Positions 51,122 through 59,812 are shown, numbered from the stretch's first letter. The stretch is DNA of 64,000 nucleotides from Nisaea nitritireducens (GCF_014904795.1 NZ_JACZFS010000010.1:62001-126000); one strand, 5' to 3'. Notes: generated by a model not told the origin, from the sequence alone. Numbers and translations are program-made.

Positions 51122-52519
51122 TCAATCTGGGGTCGGCATTTTGAATGGGCAGAGTGCCTCATAGGCTGCACTCGCCTGCAGCACTTTATCCTCGCGATAT
51201 TTGGCCGCGACTATCTGCAATCCGGCAGGCAGACCCTCGCTGGTGAACCCGCACGGGACGGACGCTGCCGGATGCTGGGTCAGATTGAACGGGTAGGTGA
51301 AGGCAGTCCATTCGGTCCAGCGCCGCATACCGGATCCCTCAGGGACCTCGAGGCCGGCATCGAAAGCTGTGGTCGGCATGGCCGGTGTGAGCAGCAGGTC
51401 GTAGCGGTCCATCAATTGGTTCACTTCGAGACCAAGTTTTTCCCTTGCCTGGATAGCGTCCTGATACTCGGGAAGTGTGATCTCAAGCCCTTCCATACAA
51501 ACTTCGGCGAACCCGGGATCAAGCATTTTCCGTTGTTCCGGATTGAGGGCCCGGTAAGCGTTGGCGGCACCGGTAAACCAGTGGATTCTGAATGTTTCCG
51601 CGGAAGACGAATAATCGAGGTCGACTTCCTCGATATGTGCGCCAAGTTCGGCCATGCGCTTTGCCGCCGTAGCAACGAGTTCGGCAATCTCCGGGTCGAC
51701 CTTCGCAAAACCGAGATCAGGACTGTAGGCAATACGCATGCCCCGGACAGACTTGCCCGAGAGTTGCCGGAAATCACGTCCGTCGTCGGGTGCGGTGTAC
51801 CAATCCATCACATGAAGACCGCTCATGACGGTCAGCATCAGGGCGGCATCGGCGACCGTCCGCGTCATCGGGCCGGCATGAGAAACGGTTCCCATCACGC
51901 TGGCGGGATATTGCGGTACGCGGCCAAAGGTCGGCTTGAGGCCGAAGATGCCGCTATAGGCCGCCGGGATACGGATCGAGCCGCCTCCGTCGGTACCCTG
52001 GTTCAGCGCGCCCATGCCGAGCGCCGTCGCCACCGCCGCACCGCCGGATGAACCACCCGGGGTCTTCTCCCGGTTCCAGGGATTGCGGGTGATGCCGGTA
52101 AGCGGGCTGTCGGTCACGCCCTTCCAGCCATATTCCGGGGTCGTGGTCTTGCCCGTGAAGACTGCGCCATGGTCGCGCAGGCGGGCGACGAAAGGAGCAT
52201 CCGTCGCACTTCTGAAATCCGGGTCGCTGGTTTTGGAGCCGCGCCGGACCGGCCAGCCTTTTACTTCGGCCAGATCCTTGATCGTTGTCGGAACACCGTC
52301 GACGATGCCGATTGGCGTGCCTGCCTTCCATCGCGCCTCGGAGGCTTTGGCCGCTGCTAAAGTGGAGTCCTCATCGATATGGACAAAGGCATTGAAGGCC
52401 TCATTGTGCTTGCCGATTTCATCCAGCGATGCCTTCGCTGCCTCGACCGGCGAGATGGTTCCGGCGGCATAGGCCTGGACCAGATCGGTCGCACTCATCA
52501 TCGCGAGATCGCGGCTCAT
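51122..52519 (-). CDS. amidase-signature family enzyme, 465 aa
   Basis: The Ser-cisSer-Lys triad is visible: Lys in VPTTIKDLAEVKG, cis-Ser in TPGGSSGGAAVA and the nucleophile in GTDGGGSIRIPAAYSG. The length is normal. The substrate is not known; aryl or aliphatic amides are typical. ATG 52519 has AGGAGC 8 bp upstream, better than the open extension to 52567. It lies 26 bp downstream of the VOC gene, so the two may be co-transcribed. Confidence 0.92.
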   Translation of the reverse strand: MSRDLAMMSATDLVQAYAAGTISPVEAAKASLDEIGKHNEAFNAFVHIDEDSTLAAAKASEARWKAGTPIGIVDGVPTTIKDLAEVKGWPVRRGSKTSDPDFRSATDAPFVARLRDHGAVFTGKTTTPEYGWKGVTDSPLTGITRNPWNREKTPGGSSGGAAVATALGMGALNQGTDGGGSIRIPAAYSGIFGLKPTFGRVPQYPASVMGTVSHAGPMTRTVADAALMLTVMSGLHVMDWYTAPDDGRDFRQLSGKSVRGMRIAYSPDLGFAKVDPEIAELVATAAKRMAELGAHIEEVDLDYSSSAETFRIHWFTGAANAYRALNPEQRKMLDPGFAEVCMEGLEITLPEYQDAIQAREKLGLEVNQLMDRYDLLLTPAMPTTAFDAGLEVPEGSGMRRWTEWTAFTYPFNLTQHPAASVPCGFTSEGLPAGLQIVAAKYREDKVLQASAAYEALCPFKMPTPD

Positions 52520-52545
52520 ATTATTGCTCCTGCACTTAAAACTGC

Positions 52546-52929
52546 TCAGCGGACCGGGGAGGGCCAACTGGAATCCCTGAATTCCTGGATCTCGAAACGG
52601 TAGGTGCCGATACCCCGGAAAAAGGCTGAATAGACGTTGAAGGTCTCGCTATAGGCGGGCGGGGCATCGAAGACGACACCCTTTGCTTTCATGCGGTCGT
52701 AGAAACCGTCCACATCGTCAGACACGAAAGAGATGGTGACGGCGGGGTCGTCTGCCGGCGGCCGGTTTGTACAAACGCCGAGGAAGGCGTTCGGCGCCAC
52801 TTCAAAGATATGGCATCGGTCGCTCTGATTGAGCGCGAGACGAAATCCCAGGGTTTCTCCGAGAAACGCAGAGGAGGATGTCAGATCATCCGTATAGATG
52901 AAGGACAGCATCTGACCGATGGATGGCAT
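52546..52929 (-). CDS. VOC-family (glyoxalase-like) protein, 127 aa
   Basis: A single vicinal-oxygen-chelate domain with two beta-alpha-beta-beta-beta modules: MLSFIYTDDLTSSSAFLGETLGF at the start and VTISFVSDDVDGFYDRMKAKGV in the second half. The C-terminal YRFEIQEF holds a Glu that could be a metal ligand. ATG 52929 with GGGAG upstream is preferred; ATG 52956 would add 9 residues. The reaction is unknown. Confidence 0.82.
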   Translation of the reverse strand: MPSIGQMLSFIYTDDLTSSSAFLGETLGFRLALNQSDRCHIFEVAPNAFLGVCTNRPPADDPAVTISFVSDDVDGFYDRMKAKGVVFDAPPAYSETFNVYSAFFRGIGTYRFEIQEFRDSSWPSPVR

Positions 52930-53047
52930 GGCTAATGTGGCTCCCGGGGATACCATGGCGAAGGAGACGGGCCACGGCGAAATGGAATGAAGCGGGAGTT
53001 TAGGACGTGAAATAACCCAGACGCAATTCGGTCATTCGGGCAATTCG

Positions 53048-53572
53048 CTATTCATACGGGGTAATGGCCTCCGCCTCGAGGCTGTAGCCTACTTCGGCCA
53101 GGTCCGTTTCCTCTTCGAGAATGCCGAGGATACCGGTGACATAGACCGGCTCGAACATCTCGCGCGGGTTATAGGATTGCGCGATCCTGACAAGGATCAG
53201 CTGATTCGGCGGCGGCGGCGGGACGTGAATGCAGGCGCCGACATAGGGCACGAGGATAAGCTCTTTCACGCCTTCGCCGTTATAATCCAGGGGAATGATG
53301 TATCCGGGAATGCGGATTCTGGTACCGGCCAACTCGTGGACAACGTCCTTGCCGGTAATGCTCTGTTCCGGAGGAGGAGCACTGTGGTCGAGCAGAGGTG
53401 TGCTCATGCCTGATGATTGTGACGGACTGTCGATCTCGGGGAGTAGGTCCTCCCAGAGAAGGTCGCGGGGGGTGTCGGCGGCAAGAGCCGGATAATCCCG
53501 CATCAAGAATGTTATGGCGGAAGCTGCAGCAATGCGCAGCGCGGCGCGACGGTTGAATACTAAATGTTTCAA
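53048..53572 (-). CDS. exported DUF3299 protein (Zrg-type zinc locus), 174 aa
   Basis: A twin-arginine-like or Sec signal (FNRRAALRIAAASAITFLM) is followed by the DUF3299 signature RIRIPGYIIPLDYNGEG and LVPYVGACIHVPPPPPNQ. The single Cys and the His in GACIHVPPPPPNQ may bind metal. It follows the ABC permease by 10 bp and is the last gene of the operon. DUF3299 proteins occur with DUF2796 and MacB-like ABC genes in the zinc-regulated Zrg systems of Vibrio; here a Zur box precedes the operon. Confidence 0.88.
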   Translation of the reverse strand: MKHLVFNRRAALRIAAASAITFLMRDYPALAADTPRDLLWEDLLPEIDSPSQSSGMSTPLLDHSAPPPEQSITGKDVVHELAGTRIRIPGYIIPLDYNGEGVKELILVPYVGACIHVPPPPPNQLILVRIAQSYNPREMFEPVYVTGILGILEEETDLAEVGYSLEAEAITPYE

Positions 53573-53582
53573 AACGCTCTCC

Positions 53583-54839
53583 TCATTGCCGGACAGTCAT
53601 ACCGTCAGCAAGCGACATACGGTAGGCACCGATGGCGGGAACAAGACCCGAAAGAATACCGCCGCACACGAATCCGCCCAAAATCAAAAGCTCTCTTGTC
53701 GAGGGTAACGAGAATGGCAGGTACAGCCCATAGGCTTGATCGACAATCGGGCCGGCGATTGCCAACCCTGCAAGGAACAGGAACGTTCCTGTGAAGGCAC
53801 CGGCAAGGGCCAGCGTTCCCGCTTCCAGTATCATCAGGCACCCGACTATGGACGGTCCAGCGCCGACGGCCCTGAGGATGGCCATCTCGCGGCGCCGTTC
53901 GGACAGACTGGACAGGATCGCGGCGACCATGCCGATCAGGGCGGTCAGGACAACCATTCCTGAAACACCGGCCAGAGCCGACTCGGCAACACCGATCAGG
54001 GACCAAAGCTCCTGCAGCGCGACCCCGGGCAGGACGGCGAGCAGGGGTTCTTCCGGATATTCGTTGATGTGGCGCTGCAAACGGAAGGTTTTCAGCTTGG
54101 ATGTGACGCCAACCAGCACGGCCGTGATGCTTTTCGGCGTCAGGTCCATGGCCCGCACCGCGTCGGCCCCGGTAGAACGGCCCGGGGTGCGCGCGCCGCT
54201 TTGCCAGTCGACATGGATCGCCTCGATGGCCTTGAGGCTGACATGGACGGTCCGGTCAACCGGCGTGCCGGTCTTGGCAAGGATGCCGGAGACACGAAAC
54301 GGCATGTCTTCGTGTTTCGTAAAGCCGACCGCTCCGAGACCATGTGCCACGACAATCGGATCTCCGACCTTGTATCCGAGATCTGCGGCCACGTCGGCGC
54401 CGAGGACGGTGTCGAAAAGATCGTCGAAGCGTTCTCCCCCGGCGAATGTCAGAGAAGCATTTCCGCGAAAACGGTAATGCTCGAAATAGGCATCGGTTGT
54501 GCCCATGACCCGATAACCGCGATGGCTGTCGCCGAGCGAGATCGGCACGGTCCAGGCTACTTCCGGCCGGTCGGCGATATCGCGATAGCTTTTCCAGGTG
54601 ATGTTGTTGGTGGCATTGCCGATCCGGAACACAGAATAGAGCAGCAACGGCACGCTGCCGCTGCGCGCGCCGACGATCAGATCCGTGCCGGCGATGGTAT
54701 TCGCGAAGCTCGCCCGGGCCCCGGTTCTGACCCGCTCCACACCGAGGAAGAGGGCGATGCTGATAGCGAGCGCGAGAATGGTCAGCAGTGCCGTAGAGCG
54801 CCGGTTCGCCAGGGATTGAAGACTAAGACGCAGCAGCAT
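53583..54839 (-). CDS. FtsX/MacB-type ABC transporter permease, 418 aa
   Basis: Four membrane segments: one at the N-terminus (STALLTILALAISIALFLG) and three in the C-terminal FtsX domain (about residues 285-410). A large extracytoplasmic domain lies between (about 45-280). This is the layout of MacB-like mechanotransmission permeases rather than substrate-channel permeases. It overlaps the ATPase gene by 17 bp. It may work with the DUF2796 and DUF3299 proteins in zinc acquisition across the envelope. Confidence 0.9.
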   Translation of the reverse strand: MLLRLSLQSLANRRSTALLTILALAISIALFLGVERVRTGARASFANTIAGTDLIVGARSGSVPLLLYSVFRIGNATNNITWKSYRDIADRPEVAWTVPISLGDSHRGYRVMGTTDAYFEHYRFRGNASLTFAGGERFDDLFDTVLGADVAADLGYKVGDPIVVAHGLGAVGFTKHEDMPFRVSGILAKTGTPVDRTVHVSLKAIEAIHVDWQSGARTPGRSTGADAVRAMDLTPKSITAVLVGVTSKLKTFRLQRHINEYPEEPLLAVLPGVALQELWSLIGVAESALAGVSGMVVLTALIGMVAAILSSLSERRREMAILRAVGAGPSIVGCLMILEAGTLALAGAFTGTFLFLAGLAIAGPIVDQAYGLYLPFSLPSTRELLILGGFVCGGILSGLVPAIGAYRMSLADGMTVRQ

Positions 54840-55560
54840 CGGGTGTTTCCTCGTGACGCTGTATGTCCGTCAGGCGGACCACGCGATCGAACCAGTCGGC
54901 CAGCCTCTCGTCGTGGCTGACCATGAGGAGCGACGATCCGCTCCGGTCCAGTTGCTTGAAAATCAGATCGAGAAAGGCTTGCTGAGACTCACCGTCAAGA
55001 GCGGAAGTCGGCTCGTCCGCGATTACCAACTCGGGATCGCCGATCAAGGCCCTGGCGGCCGCGACCCGCTGTTGCTGTCCTGAGCTGAGGAGGGAGGCGG
55101 GTTGCCCCGTCTGGATATTTTTTGGCAGGCCAAGTGCGGTCAGGAGACGTGCTGCCGCTTCCTCAGGCGTTTCTTCCTTCCGAACCCGGCGCGCCCGGTT
55201 CGGGGCGAAGCTGAGGCCGAGACGGACATTGTCCTGAGCCGACGCATAGGGCAACAAGTTGAACATCTGAAAGATGACGCCGAGATGTTCCGCCCGGAAC
55301 CGATCGCGTTGGGCCGATGACAGCTTGGCGAGGTCCGTCCCGAGCAATTCGATCCGGCCTTTTTGTGGCTGGGAAATTCCTGAAATCAGGCCGAGCAGGG
55401 TGGATTTCCCACCACCGGACGGGCCAAGCAGCAAAACCCGCTCGGCCTTTTCAATCCTGAACCGGTCGACCCCGAACCGGAACGCGCTGCCCGGCCACTG
55501 GAACGCGACATGCTCCAGCAGGACGGTTGGCGGTGCCGATGGGGTGAATGGTTCGGTCAT
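54823..55560 (-). CDS. ABC transporter ATP-binding protein (MacB/LolD type), 245 aa
   Basis: Walker A LLGPSGGGKSTLL, Q-loop VIFQMFNLLPYASA, signature LLSSGQQQRVAAARAL (with SSGQ, as in LolD/MacB-type ATPases), Walker B LVIADEPTSALD and H-loop SHDERL. It energises the neighbouring FtsX-type permease. It starts 5 bp after the stop of the DUF2796 gene. Unlike ZnuC it has no His-rich tail. Confidence 0.92.
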   Translation of the reverse strand: MTEPFTPSAPPTVLLEHVAFQWPGSAFRFGVDRFRIEKAERVLLLGPSGGGKSTLLGLISGISQPQKGRIELLGTDLAKLSSAQRDRFRAEHLGVIFQMFNLLPYASAQDNVRLGLSFAPNRARRVRKEETPEEAAARLLTALGLPKNIQTGQPASLLSSGQQQRVAAARALIGDPELVIADEPTSALDGESQQAFLDLIFKQLDRSGSSLLMVSHDERLADWFDRVVRLTDIQRHEETPDAAAS

Positions 55561-55565
55561 GGCTC

Positions 55566-56114
55566 TCAGTCCAGTGTCAGTGTCGGATGGTCGGGGCTTA
55601 CCTCAAACTGGAATTGACCTTTTGGCGAGACGATTTGCACGTCAAGCTCTTCGCTGTTCGGAAACTGTTTGAAAAAGGGGAAAGAGAAACCGGCGATCTT
55701 GGCAGTGTCCATGCAGGAGAACCGGTAGGTCACATGGAATTCCATATGTTCGCCATCATGTTCCGCATCGGATGATTTTTTATCATGATTGTGGTCATCC
55801 TCCTCCATGAAACGGGATTCCTGGAGGGTGCAGCCTGCTTCGCCGATAACGCTGAACAAAGCGACGCCCTTGGCGAGTTTGGCTTTGCCGGCATCGAATG
55901 CCTCGTGCTGGGCTGCGGTCTCGGGAGCATGCTCGAAACCGACGATATCAGCGCCAGGAATTTCGATCTCCATCTCGATCGTTGCGCCTTCGATGGCGAT
56001 GGTGAGTTGACCATGGCCGTGTTCGTGCGCGTCGGCTTGGCGCGTTTCACTGGCGGCGGCCATCGTGCTCGTCGCGGTTATCATTGCCGCTAAGAAGTAT
56101 GGAAGTCGGGTCAT
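55566..56114 (-). CDS. ZrgA-like DUF2796 zinc-binding periplasmic protein, 182 aa
   Basis: Signal peptide (cleavage near TMA-AA), then ADAHEHGHGQLTIAIEG, the DUF2796 start with a His motif, and HAPETAAQHEAF. A His/Asp-rich loop (DDHNHDKKSSDAEHDGEH) lies near residues 105-122. It has two Cys (GCTLQES and SCMDTAK). In Vibrio cholerae the ZrgA member is part of a Zur-controlled zinc uptake system. The start is ATG 56114 with AGGAG upstream, and a Zur box lies 39 bp upstream. Confidence 0.9.
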   Translation of the reverse strand: MTRLPYFLAAMITATSTMAAASETRQADAHEHGHGQLTIAIEGATIEMEIEIPGADIVGFEHAPETAAQHEAFDAGKAKLAKGVALFSVIGEAGCTLQESRFMEEDDHNHDKKSSDAEHDGEHMEFHVTYRFSCMDTAKIAGFSFPFFKQFPNSEELDVQIVSPKGQFQFEVSPDHPTLTLD

Positions 56115-56152
56115 TGGCGAAGCTCCTGGGAGGGAAGATCGTGTAAGAAAAG

Positions 56153-56171
56153 AATGTTATAACGTTACATT
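56153..56171. promoter_or_regulatory. Zur box before the DUF2796-ABC operon
   Basis: AATGTTATAACGTTACATT, a 19-bp imperfect palindrome (outer AATGT/ACATT perfect). It agrees with the Zur operator core ATGTTATAA...ACATT known in proteobacteria. It lies 39-57 bp upstream of ATG 56114, overlapping likely promoter elements, so zinc-bound Zur would block transcription. Confidence 0.75.
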
Positions 56172-56208
56172 TTTAGCTTGCGATCAACTTTTTTCTGCAA
56201 GCGCAATT

Positions 56209-56394
56209 TTACTGCTGAATTTTGATCCGGGATCCCTCGCGAGGCGTGCAGTCGCCGCTAAGCCATTGCTGGACCATGCTTTCCTTGCATGCAGTCCACG
56301 GGCGGTCAACGCCGCCCCCGATTTCTTCCTGATAAATCGTCGCAAAAGCGACCACCGCAAGAATGGCGGCCAGGATCCACATATTCCGACTCAT
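56209..56394 (-). CDS. small single-span protein, 61 aa
   Basis: ATG 56394 has AGGAG at 7 bp, a near-ideal ribosome site. The N-terminus is one hydrophobic helix (MWILAAILAVVAFATIY), and the rest is a short periplasmic-looking tail with two Cys (TACKES and GDCTPRE) that could pair. It could be a membrane anchor or an exported peptide. Its 3' end lies 38 bp before the Zur box. Family not recognised. Confidence 0.62.
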   Translation of the reverse strand: MSRNMWILAAILAVVAFATIYQEEIGGGVDRPWTACKESMVQQWLSGDCTPREGSRIKIQQ

Positions 56395-56465
56395 GGCTTT
56401 GCTCCTCTGTCCGGCTTCAAGTGGGAAGCCTCAGATGACGAGAAAAGGGTTAATGCTGCATTTTC

Positions 56466-56927
56466 CTACTCGGCCCACTCGACAATATGGTCGGGCAGTT
56501 TTTCGTCAGGCACATATTTTTCGGACACCGCCCGCCCGCGAACCGAAATCCCGGCGACATGGACCATATCCGGATCGCCGCAGACGAGGGGATGCCAGTG
56601 CGGCAGATCCTTCCCTTCCTTCACAAGCCGGTAGGCGCAGGTAGATGGCATCCATATCAGGTCTTCCAGTACGTCCGGCGTAAGGATCACACAGTCAGGC
56701 ACCTTCGCCTTGCGATTTGGGTAGTCACCGCATTTGCACGAATGACAGTCGAGCAGGGTGCAGGCGACATCCGTGTAGTGCAGATCGTCGGTCACATCGT
56801 CGATCAGCTTGACGAGGCAGCACTTGCCGCAACCATCGCACAGGGCTTCCCACTGCTCGGAGCTCATCTGCTCGAGCGGTGTGGTTTTCCAGTAAGGCGT
56901 CTCTGCCTCGTGCTGATCCAGAGCCAT
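56466..56927 (-). CDS. YcgN-family cysteine-cluster protein (UPF0260), 153 aa
   Basis: Eight or more Cys in the pattern WEALCDGCGKCCLVKL, ACTLLDCHSCKCGDY and CAYRLVKEG, which identify the YcgN/YkgJ CxxCxxCC cluster family, likely binding zinc or an Fe-S centre. Function unproven. The ATG is adjacent to the TGA of the alpha/beta hydrolase gene (zero spacing), so it is translated in coupling with it. Confidence 0.93.
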   Translation of the reverse strand: MALDQHEAETPYWKTTPLEQMSSEQWEALCDGCGKCCLVKLIDDVTDDLHYTDVACTLLDCHSCKCGDYPNRKAKVPDCVILTPDVLEDLIWMPSTCAYRLVKEGKDLPHWHPLVCGDPDMVHVAGISVRGRAVSEKYVPDEKLPDHIVEWAE

Positions 56928-57779
56928 TCAATCCTTGTCCGCGATTTTCGCCAGCACCGGGAGGATGTAATCCCGAAAAGCCGCCGGATTTTCCGACATC
57001 GGGAAATGCCCCATGCCGGCCATGATGATCGCCTCCGCGCCCGGAATACGTTCCGCTGTGCGCAGCGTATCTTCCGGTGTGCAGGAGTAATCATATTCTC
57101 CGGTCATCAGATAGACGGGACAGTGCCCGGTGTCGATGGTGCTGCTCTCCCGGGCATAGTCGCTATCGGTGCGGTAGAAGTGCATGTCGCCCTTAAAGAC
57201 CTCTGGCCCGCCCTGATAATAGTGCCAGAGAGTCTCCCAGCGGAATTCATCCGGACTTTGCGGGGCGACGAGGCCGGAAACCAGGGCGGCGCAGAAGTCT
57301 CCCCGCAGGAATTCAGGGCTTTCCAGCCAGCTATTGTCGTACCAGGGCGAGGGGCTGTCGGAGCCTTCGAGCCCGATCACACCGCGCAGAGACGCACCCT
57401 GTTCCTGCGCCAGTCGGACCACAACCCTCCCGCCCATGGAGCAGCCCATAACCACGGGGCGCTCAAGTTCCATTGCCTGTGAGAAGGCTGCGATTGCCGC
57501 GACATAGAACTGGCTGGTCAGCTTGTATTCCTCACCTTCCCAGCCCACCGGCGGGTTCGACTTCCCGTGCCAGGGCAGATCGAAGGCAATGACCCGGAAA
57601 CGGTCCGTCACCGCGTCGTCGCACATCAGGTGGCGGTACTGGCTGGAATGCGCGCCGGCGGTATGCAGGCAGAGCAGCGGAATACCGCTTCCGGCCTCTT
57701 CGAAATAGATCCGGTACGGCCGTCCCTCGATCTCGAGATGGACATAGCGTCCGGAGATAGGCTCGATCCGCGCGCTCAT
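56928..57779 (-). CDS. alpha/beta hydrolase, 283 aa
   Basis: The nucleophile elbow is GCSMGGRVVVR (Ser about residue 114), the oxyanion region is LLCLHTAGAHSSQYR, and FDLPWHGKS is typical of the family. The catalytic Asp is probably in LMTGEYDYSCT, and the His in AGMGHFPMSENP. The substrate is unknown. It overlaps the preceding SCP2-like gene by 4 bp and is followed immediately by the YcgN gene. The SDR at 58182 probably belongs to the same pathway. Confidence 0.9.
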   Translation of the reverse strand: MSARIEPISGRYVHLEIEGRPYRIYFEEAGSGIPLLCLHTAGAHSSQYRHLMCDDAVTDRFRVIAFDLPWHGKSNPPVGWEGEEYKLTSQFYVAAIAAFSQAMELERPVVMGCSMGGRVVVRLAQEQGASLRGVIGLEGSDSPSPWYDNSWLESPEFLRGDFCAALVSGLVAPQSPDEFRWETLWHYYQGGPEVFKGDMHFYRTDSDYARESSTIDTGHCPVYLMTGEYDYSCTPEDTLRTAERIPGAEAIIMAGMGHFPMSENPAAFRDYILPVLAKIADKD

Positions 57780-58150
57780 TGGCTCGTCTCCTGGCGCAGG
57801 GTACGCGGCAATGCGAGCAGTTCCTTGACGTAACGCAGATTGTGCAGCAGCGGCGCCGTGTTGCCATCCAGACTGGCATGGCCGTAGCGGGTCATGGCGA
57901 ACAAGTCCTGATAGCCCGATGGCGGCATGTCTGAGCTAAACACATCCCAGACCTCCTTTGATGCCCGGATGGCGAAATCCCAACTCCGCATCTTGAACGG
58001 CCCTGTATCGACGGCTGTTACATGGCCGTTCTTTACCGTCACATGATAGGGCGTATCGCCGACTTCCAGTAGGAAGCTGGAGTCCATATAGCGGCCAATC
58101 CGTTGCAGGTCCGGCCGTCCGGCGACGGCATCTTTCAGGCATTCGAACAC
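57776..58150 (-). CDS. hypothetical protein, possible SCP2-like fold, 124 aa
   Basis: GTG 58150 has AAGGAG 8 bp upstream. The frame is open to 58210 but that part overlaps the SDR stop region. The strand/helix pattern (SSFLLEVGDTPYHVTVKNGHV, then DFAIRASKEVW and a last helix) is loosely like sterol-carrier (SCP2) domains, which bind acyl or hydrophobic ligands. The match is weak. The gene is between an SDR and an alpha/beta hydrolase in one operon, which would suit a ligand-binding helper. Confidence 0.6.
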   Translation of the reverse strand: MFECLKDAVAGRPDLQRIGRYMDSSFLLEVGDTPYHVTVKNGHVTAVDTGPFKMRSWDFAIRASKEVWDVFSSDMPPSGYQDLFAMTRYGHASLDGNTAPLLHNLRYVKELLALPRTLRQETSQ

Positions 58151-58181
58151 GAAAATTCTCCTTCTGTCGGGGAGCTTTGGA

Positions 58182-58982
58182 TCAGTAGACCGTGCGGCCA
58201 CCGGAAACATCGAAACAGGCGCCGGTGCTGAAGCTGCACTCCTCGGATAGCAGCCAGCAGACCATGGAGGCGCATTCCTCTGCAGTCCCGAGACGCTTCA
58301 GCGGGCTTTTCGAGATCATGATCTCCACATGCGCGGGATCCATCCGGTCCACCATCTCCGTGTCGAGAGCGGCCGGGGCAACCGAATTGACCAGCACACC
58401 GGTGCCGGCAAGCTCCTTGCCCATGGATTTGGTCAGCGCGATGACACCGGCCTTTGCGGCGCTATAGGCGGGCGCATTCGGTGTGCCTTCCTTGCCGGCA
58501 AGGGACGCGATATTCACGATCCGGCCGTATCCACGCCCAACCATGCCGGGGGCGATGGTCTTGGAGCAGAGAAATACGCCCGTCAGATCGACATTCAGGA
58601 CGCGCTGCCAGTCGGCCAGCGTGTAGTCGATTGTGGAGACGGTAGGTCCCGCGATGCCGGCGCTGTTCACCAGCAGGTCGATCGGTCCGAGCGCGCCCGT
58701 CGCGGATGCATGGGCAATGCAGACGTCTGATTCCGAGGAGACATCGACCGCCGTGGTAATCAGATTGTCCGAGGCTCCTATGGCATCGGCGGCCGCGGCG
58801 AGTGCGTTATTGTTCTGATCCCAGAGAGCGACTTTTCCTCCGTTCTCCAGAATGCGTACGGCAACGGCTAGACCGATGCCCTTTGCGCCGCCCGTCACAA
58901 TCGCGGAGCGGCCGCTGAATTCCCCATCCTTCAAGGCGTTTCTCCCGAACGCGTTTTGTAACCCGGGCTCGTAACGGCCCAT
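58182..58982 (-). CDS. SDR-family oxidoreductase (3-oxoacyl-reductase-like), 266 aa
   Basis: Cofactor motif TGGAKGIGLAVAVR, NSAG in LLVNSAGIAG, catalytic Ser in VNIASLAGKEG, and Y-x-x-x-K in YSAAKAGV. The C-terminal SFSTGACFDVSGGRTVY is typical of FabG-like members. DQNN after the second strand suggests NAD rather than NADP. The start is ATG 58982 or, with a better ribosome site (GGGAGA), TTG 58934. It heads the operon with the SCP2-like, hydrolase and YcgN genes. Confidence 0.9.
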   Translation of the reverse strand: MGRYEPGLQNAFGRNALKDGEFSGRSAIVTGGAKGIGLAVAVRILENGGKVALWDQNNNALAAAADAIGASDNLITTAVDVSSESDVCIAHASATGALGPIDLLVNSAGIAGPTVSTIDYTLADWQRVLNVDLTGVFLCSKTIAPGMVGRGYGRIVNIASLAGKEGTPNAPAYSAAKAGVIALTKSMGKELAGTGVLVNSVAPAALDTEMVDRMDPAHVEIMISKSPLKRLGTAEECASMVCWLLSEECSFSTGACFDVSGGRTVY

Positions 58983-59032
58983 TTGTTACCCAGTCCCTGT
59001 TTTGGGTCCCTGTTGTTATTGAGCTCCGGTTG

Positions 59033-59278
59033 TTACTTGGCGCTGAGCGTGAATTCTCCCTCGCGAATGCGGTCCGGCCACTCGGCGACCATGTCCGCGA
59101 CGGCTTGCTCACCGTAATTCTCGATCATATCCGTCAGGGCTGCAAAGATCGCGGATGAGGCGACCATTTCTGGAGCGCAGCCGTTATCGACGGCTTCGTC
59201 CCAGGCCTCGAGGATGAGTTTCAGGGCGATGCGTTTCTGTTCGTCATCCGGCAAAACGCCCGCATCCGAGTCCGACAT
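59033..59278 (-). CDS. small acidic hypothetical protein, 81 aa
   Basis: ATG 59278 with GGAGAG upstream. The product is acidic and helical (ALKLILEAWDEAVDNGCAPEMVASSAIFAAL), with no membrane segment. It looks like small soluble proteins found in Rhodospirillales, but no family name is given. It lies just upstream of the SDR gene (51 bp), and divergent from the cupin gene. Confidence 0.65.
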   Translation of the reverse strand: MSDSDAGVLPDDEQKRIALKLILEAWDEAVDNGCAPEMVASSAIFAALTDMIENYGEQAVADMVAEWPDRIREGEFTLSAK

Positions 59279-59399
59279 GTGTCTCTCCAGAAAGTCTTCA
59301 GTTCCGGCTCCGTTGGAAGCCTCACATTGTTTTTAGTGTTGCTTGAGGCTGGCGCCTGCCGAACGCTAGACTGAAACGGTAAACAGTGGGAGGAAAAAC

Positions 59400-59795
59400 A
59401 TGTCGGAAAATCATGACTTCTTGCATCACGTCGGTGATGAGCATCCATTCGTTGCGCGTGGTCTGAGGAACTATTTCGAGTATCGCGATCTGGGAATCGA
59501 GGACGCATCGAAGGGCGATGTCGTCTCCCATGTGATCCGTGCCCGAGACGGTCACAATGCGACTGGCGCGTGGCACGTGCACGATTGCAAGTTCCAGATG
59601 TTTTATGTGCTGAAGGGCTGGGCCCGCTTCGAGTATGAGGGGCAGGGCGTGCATACAATGAAGGCTGGCGATTGCGTCATGCAGCCGCCGATGATCAAAC
59701 ATCGGGAGATCGAACATTCGGCGGATCTTGAGCTTATCGAAGTGGTCTCCCCGGCCGATTTCAAAACCTACGAGGTCGACGGGCCCGACGCCTGA
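59400..59795 (+). CDS. cupin-domain protein, 131 aa
   Basis: A single double-stranded beta-helix. Metal ligands in the usual places are visible: ATGAWHVHDCKFQMFYVLKG region (HxH and a Gln instead of the usual Glu) and the second motif with MKAGDCVMQPPMIKHREIEH. A GGAGG ribosome site precedes the ATG by 6 bp. The next gene (mnmC) starts 17 bp after its stop. The reaction is unknown. Confidence 0.87.
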   Translation: MSENHDFLHHVGDEHPFVARGLRNYFEYRDLGIEDASKGDVVSHVIRARDGHNATGAWHVHDCKFQMFYVLKGWARFEYEGQGVHTMKAGDCVMQPPMIKHREIEHSADLELIEVVSPADFKTYEVDGPDA

Positions 59796-59812
59796 CGCCA
59801 TCGGTCCGGCAA

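Noticed and set aside
56225-56252. TGATCC-N16-CGTGCA on the plus strand as another ECF11 site
   Set aside because: The -10 is CGTG, and no plus-strand gene follows; it lies inside the small gene on the other strand.
59318-59350. AGCCTCA ... TGAGGCT inverted repeat before the cupin gene
   Set aside because: The loop is 19 nt, the stem 7 bp, and it lies between divergent starts, so neither a terminator nor an operator can be supported.
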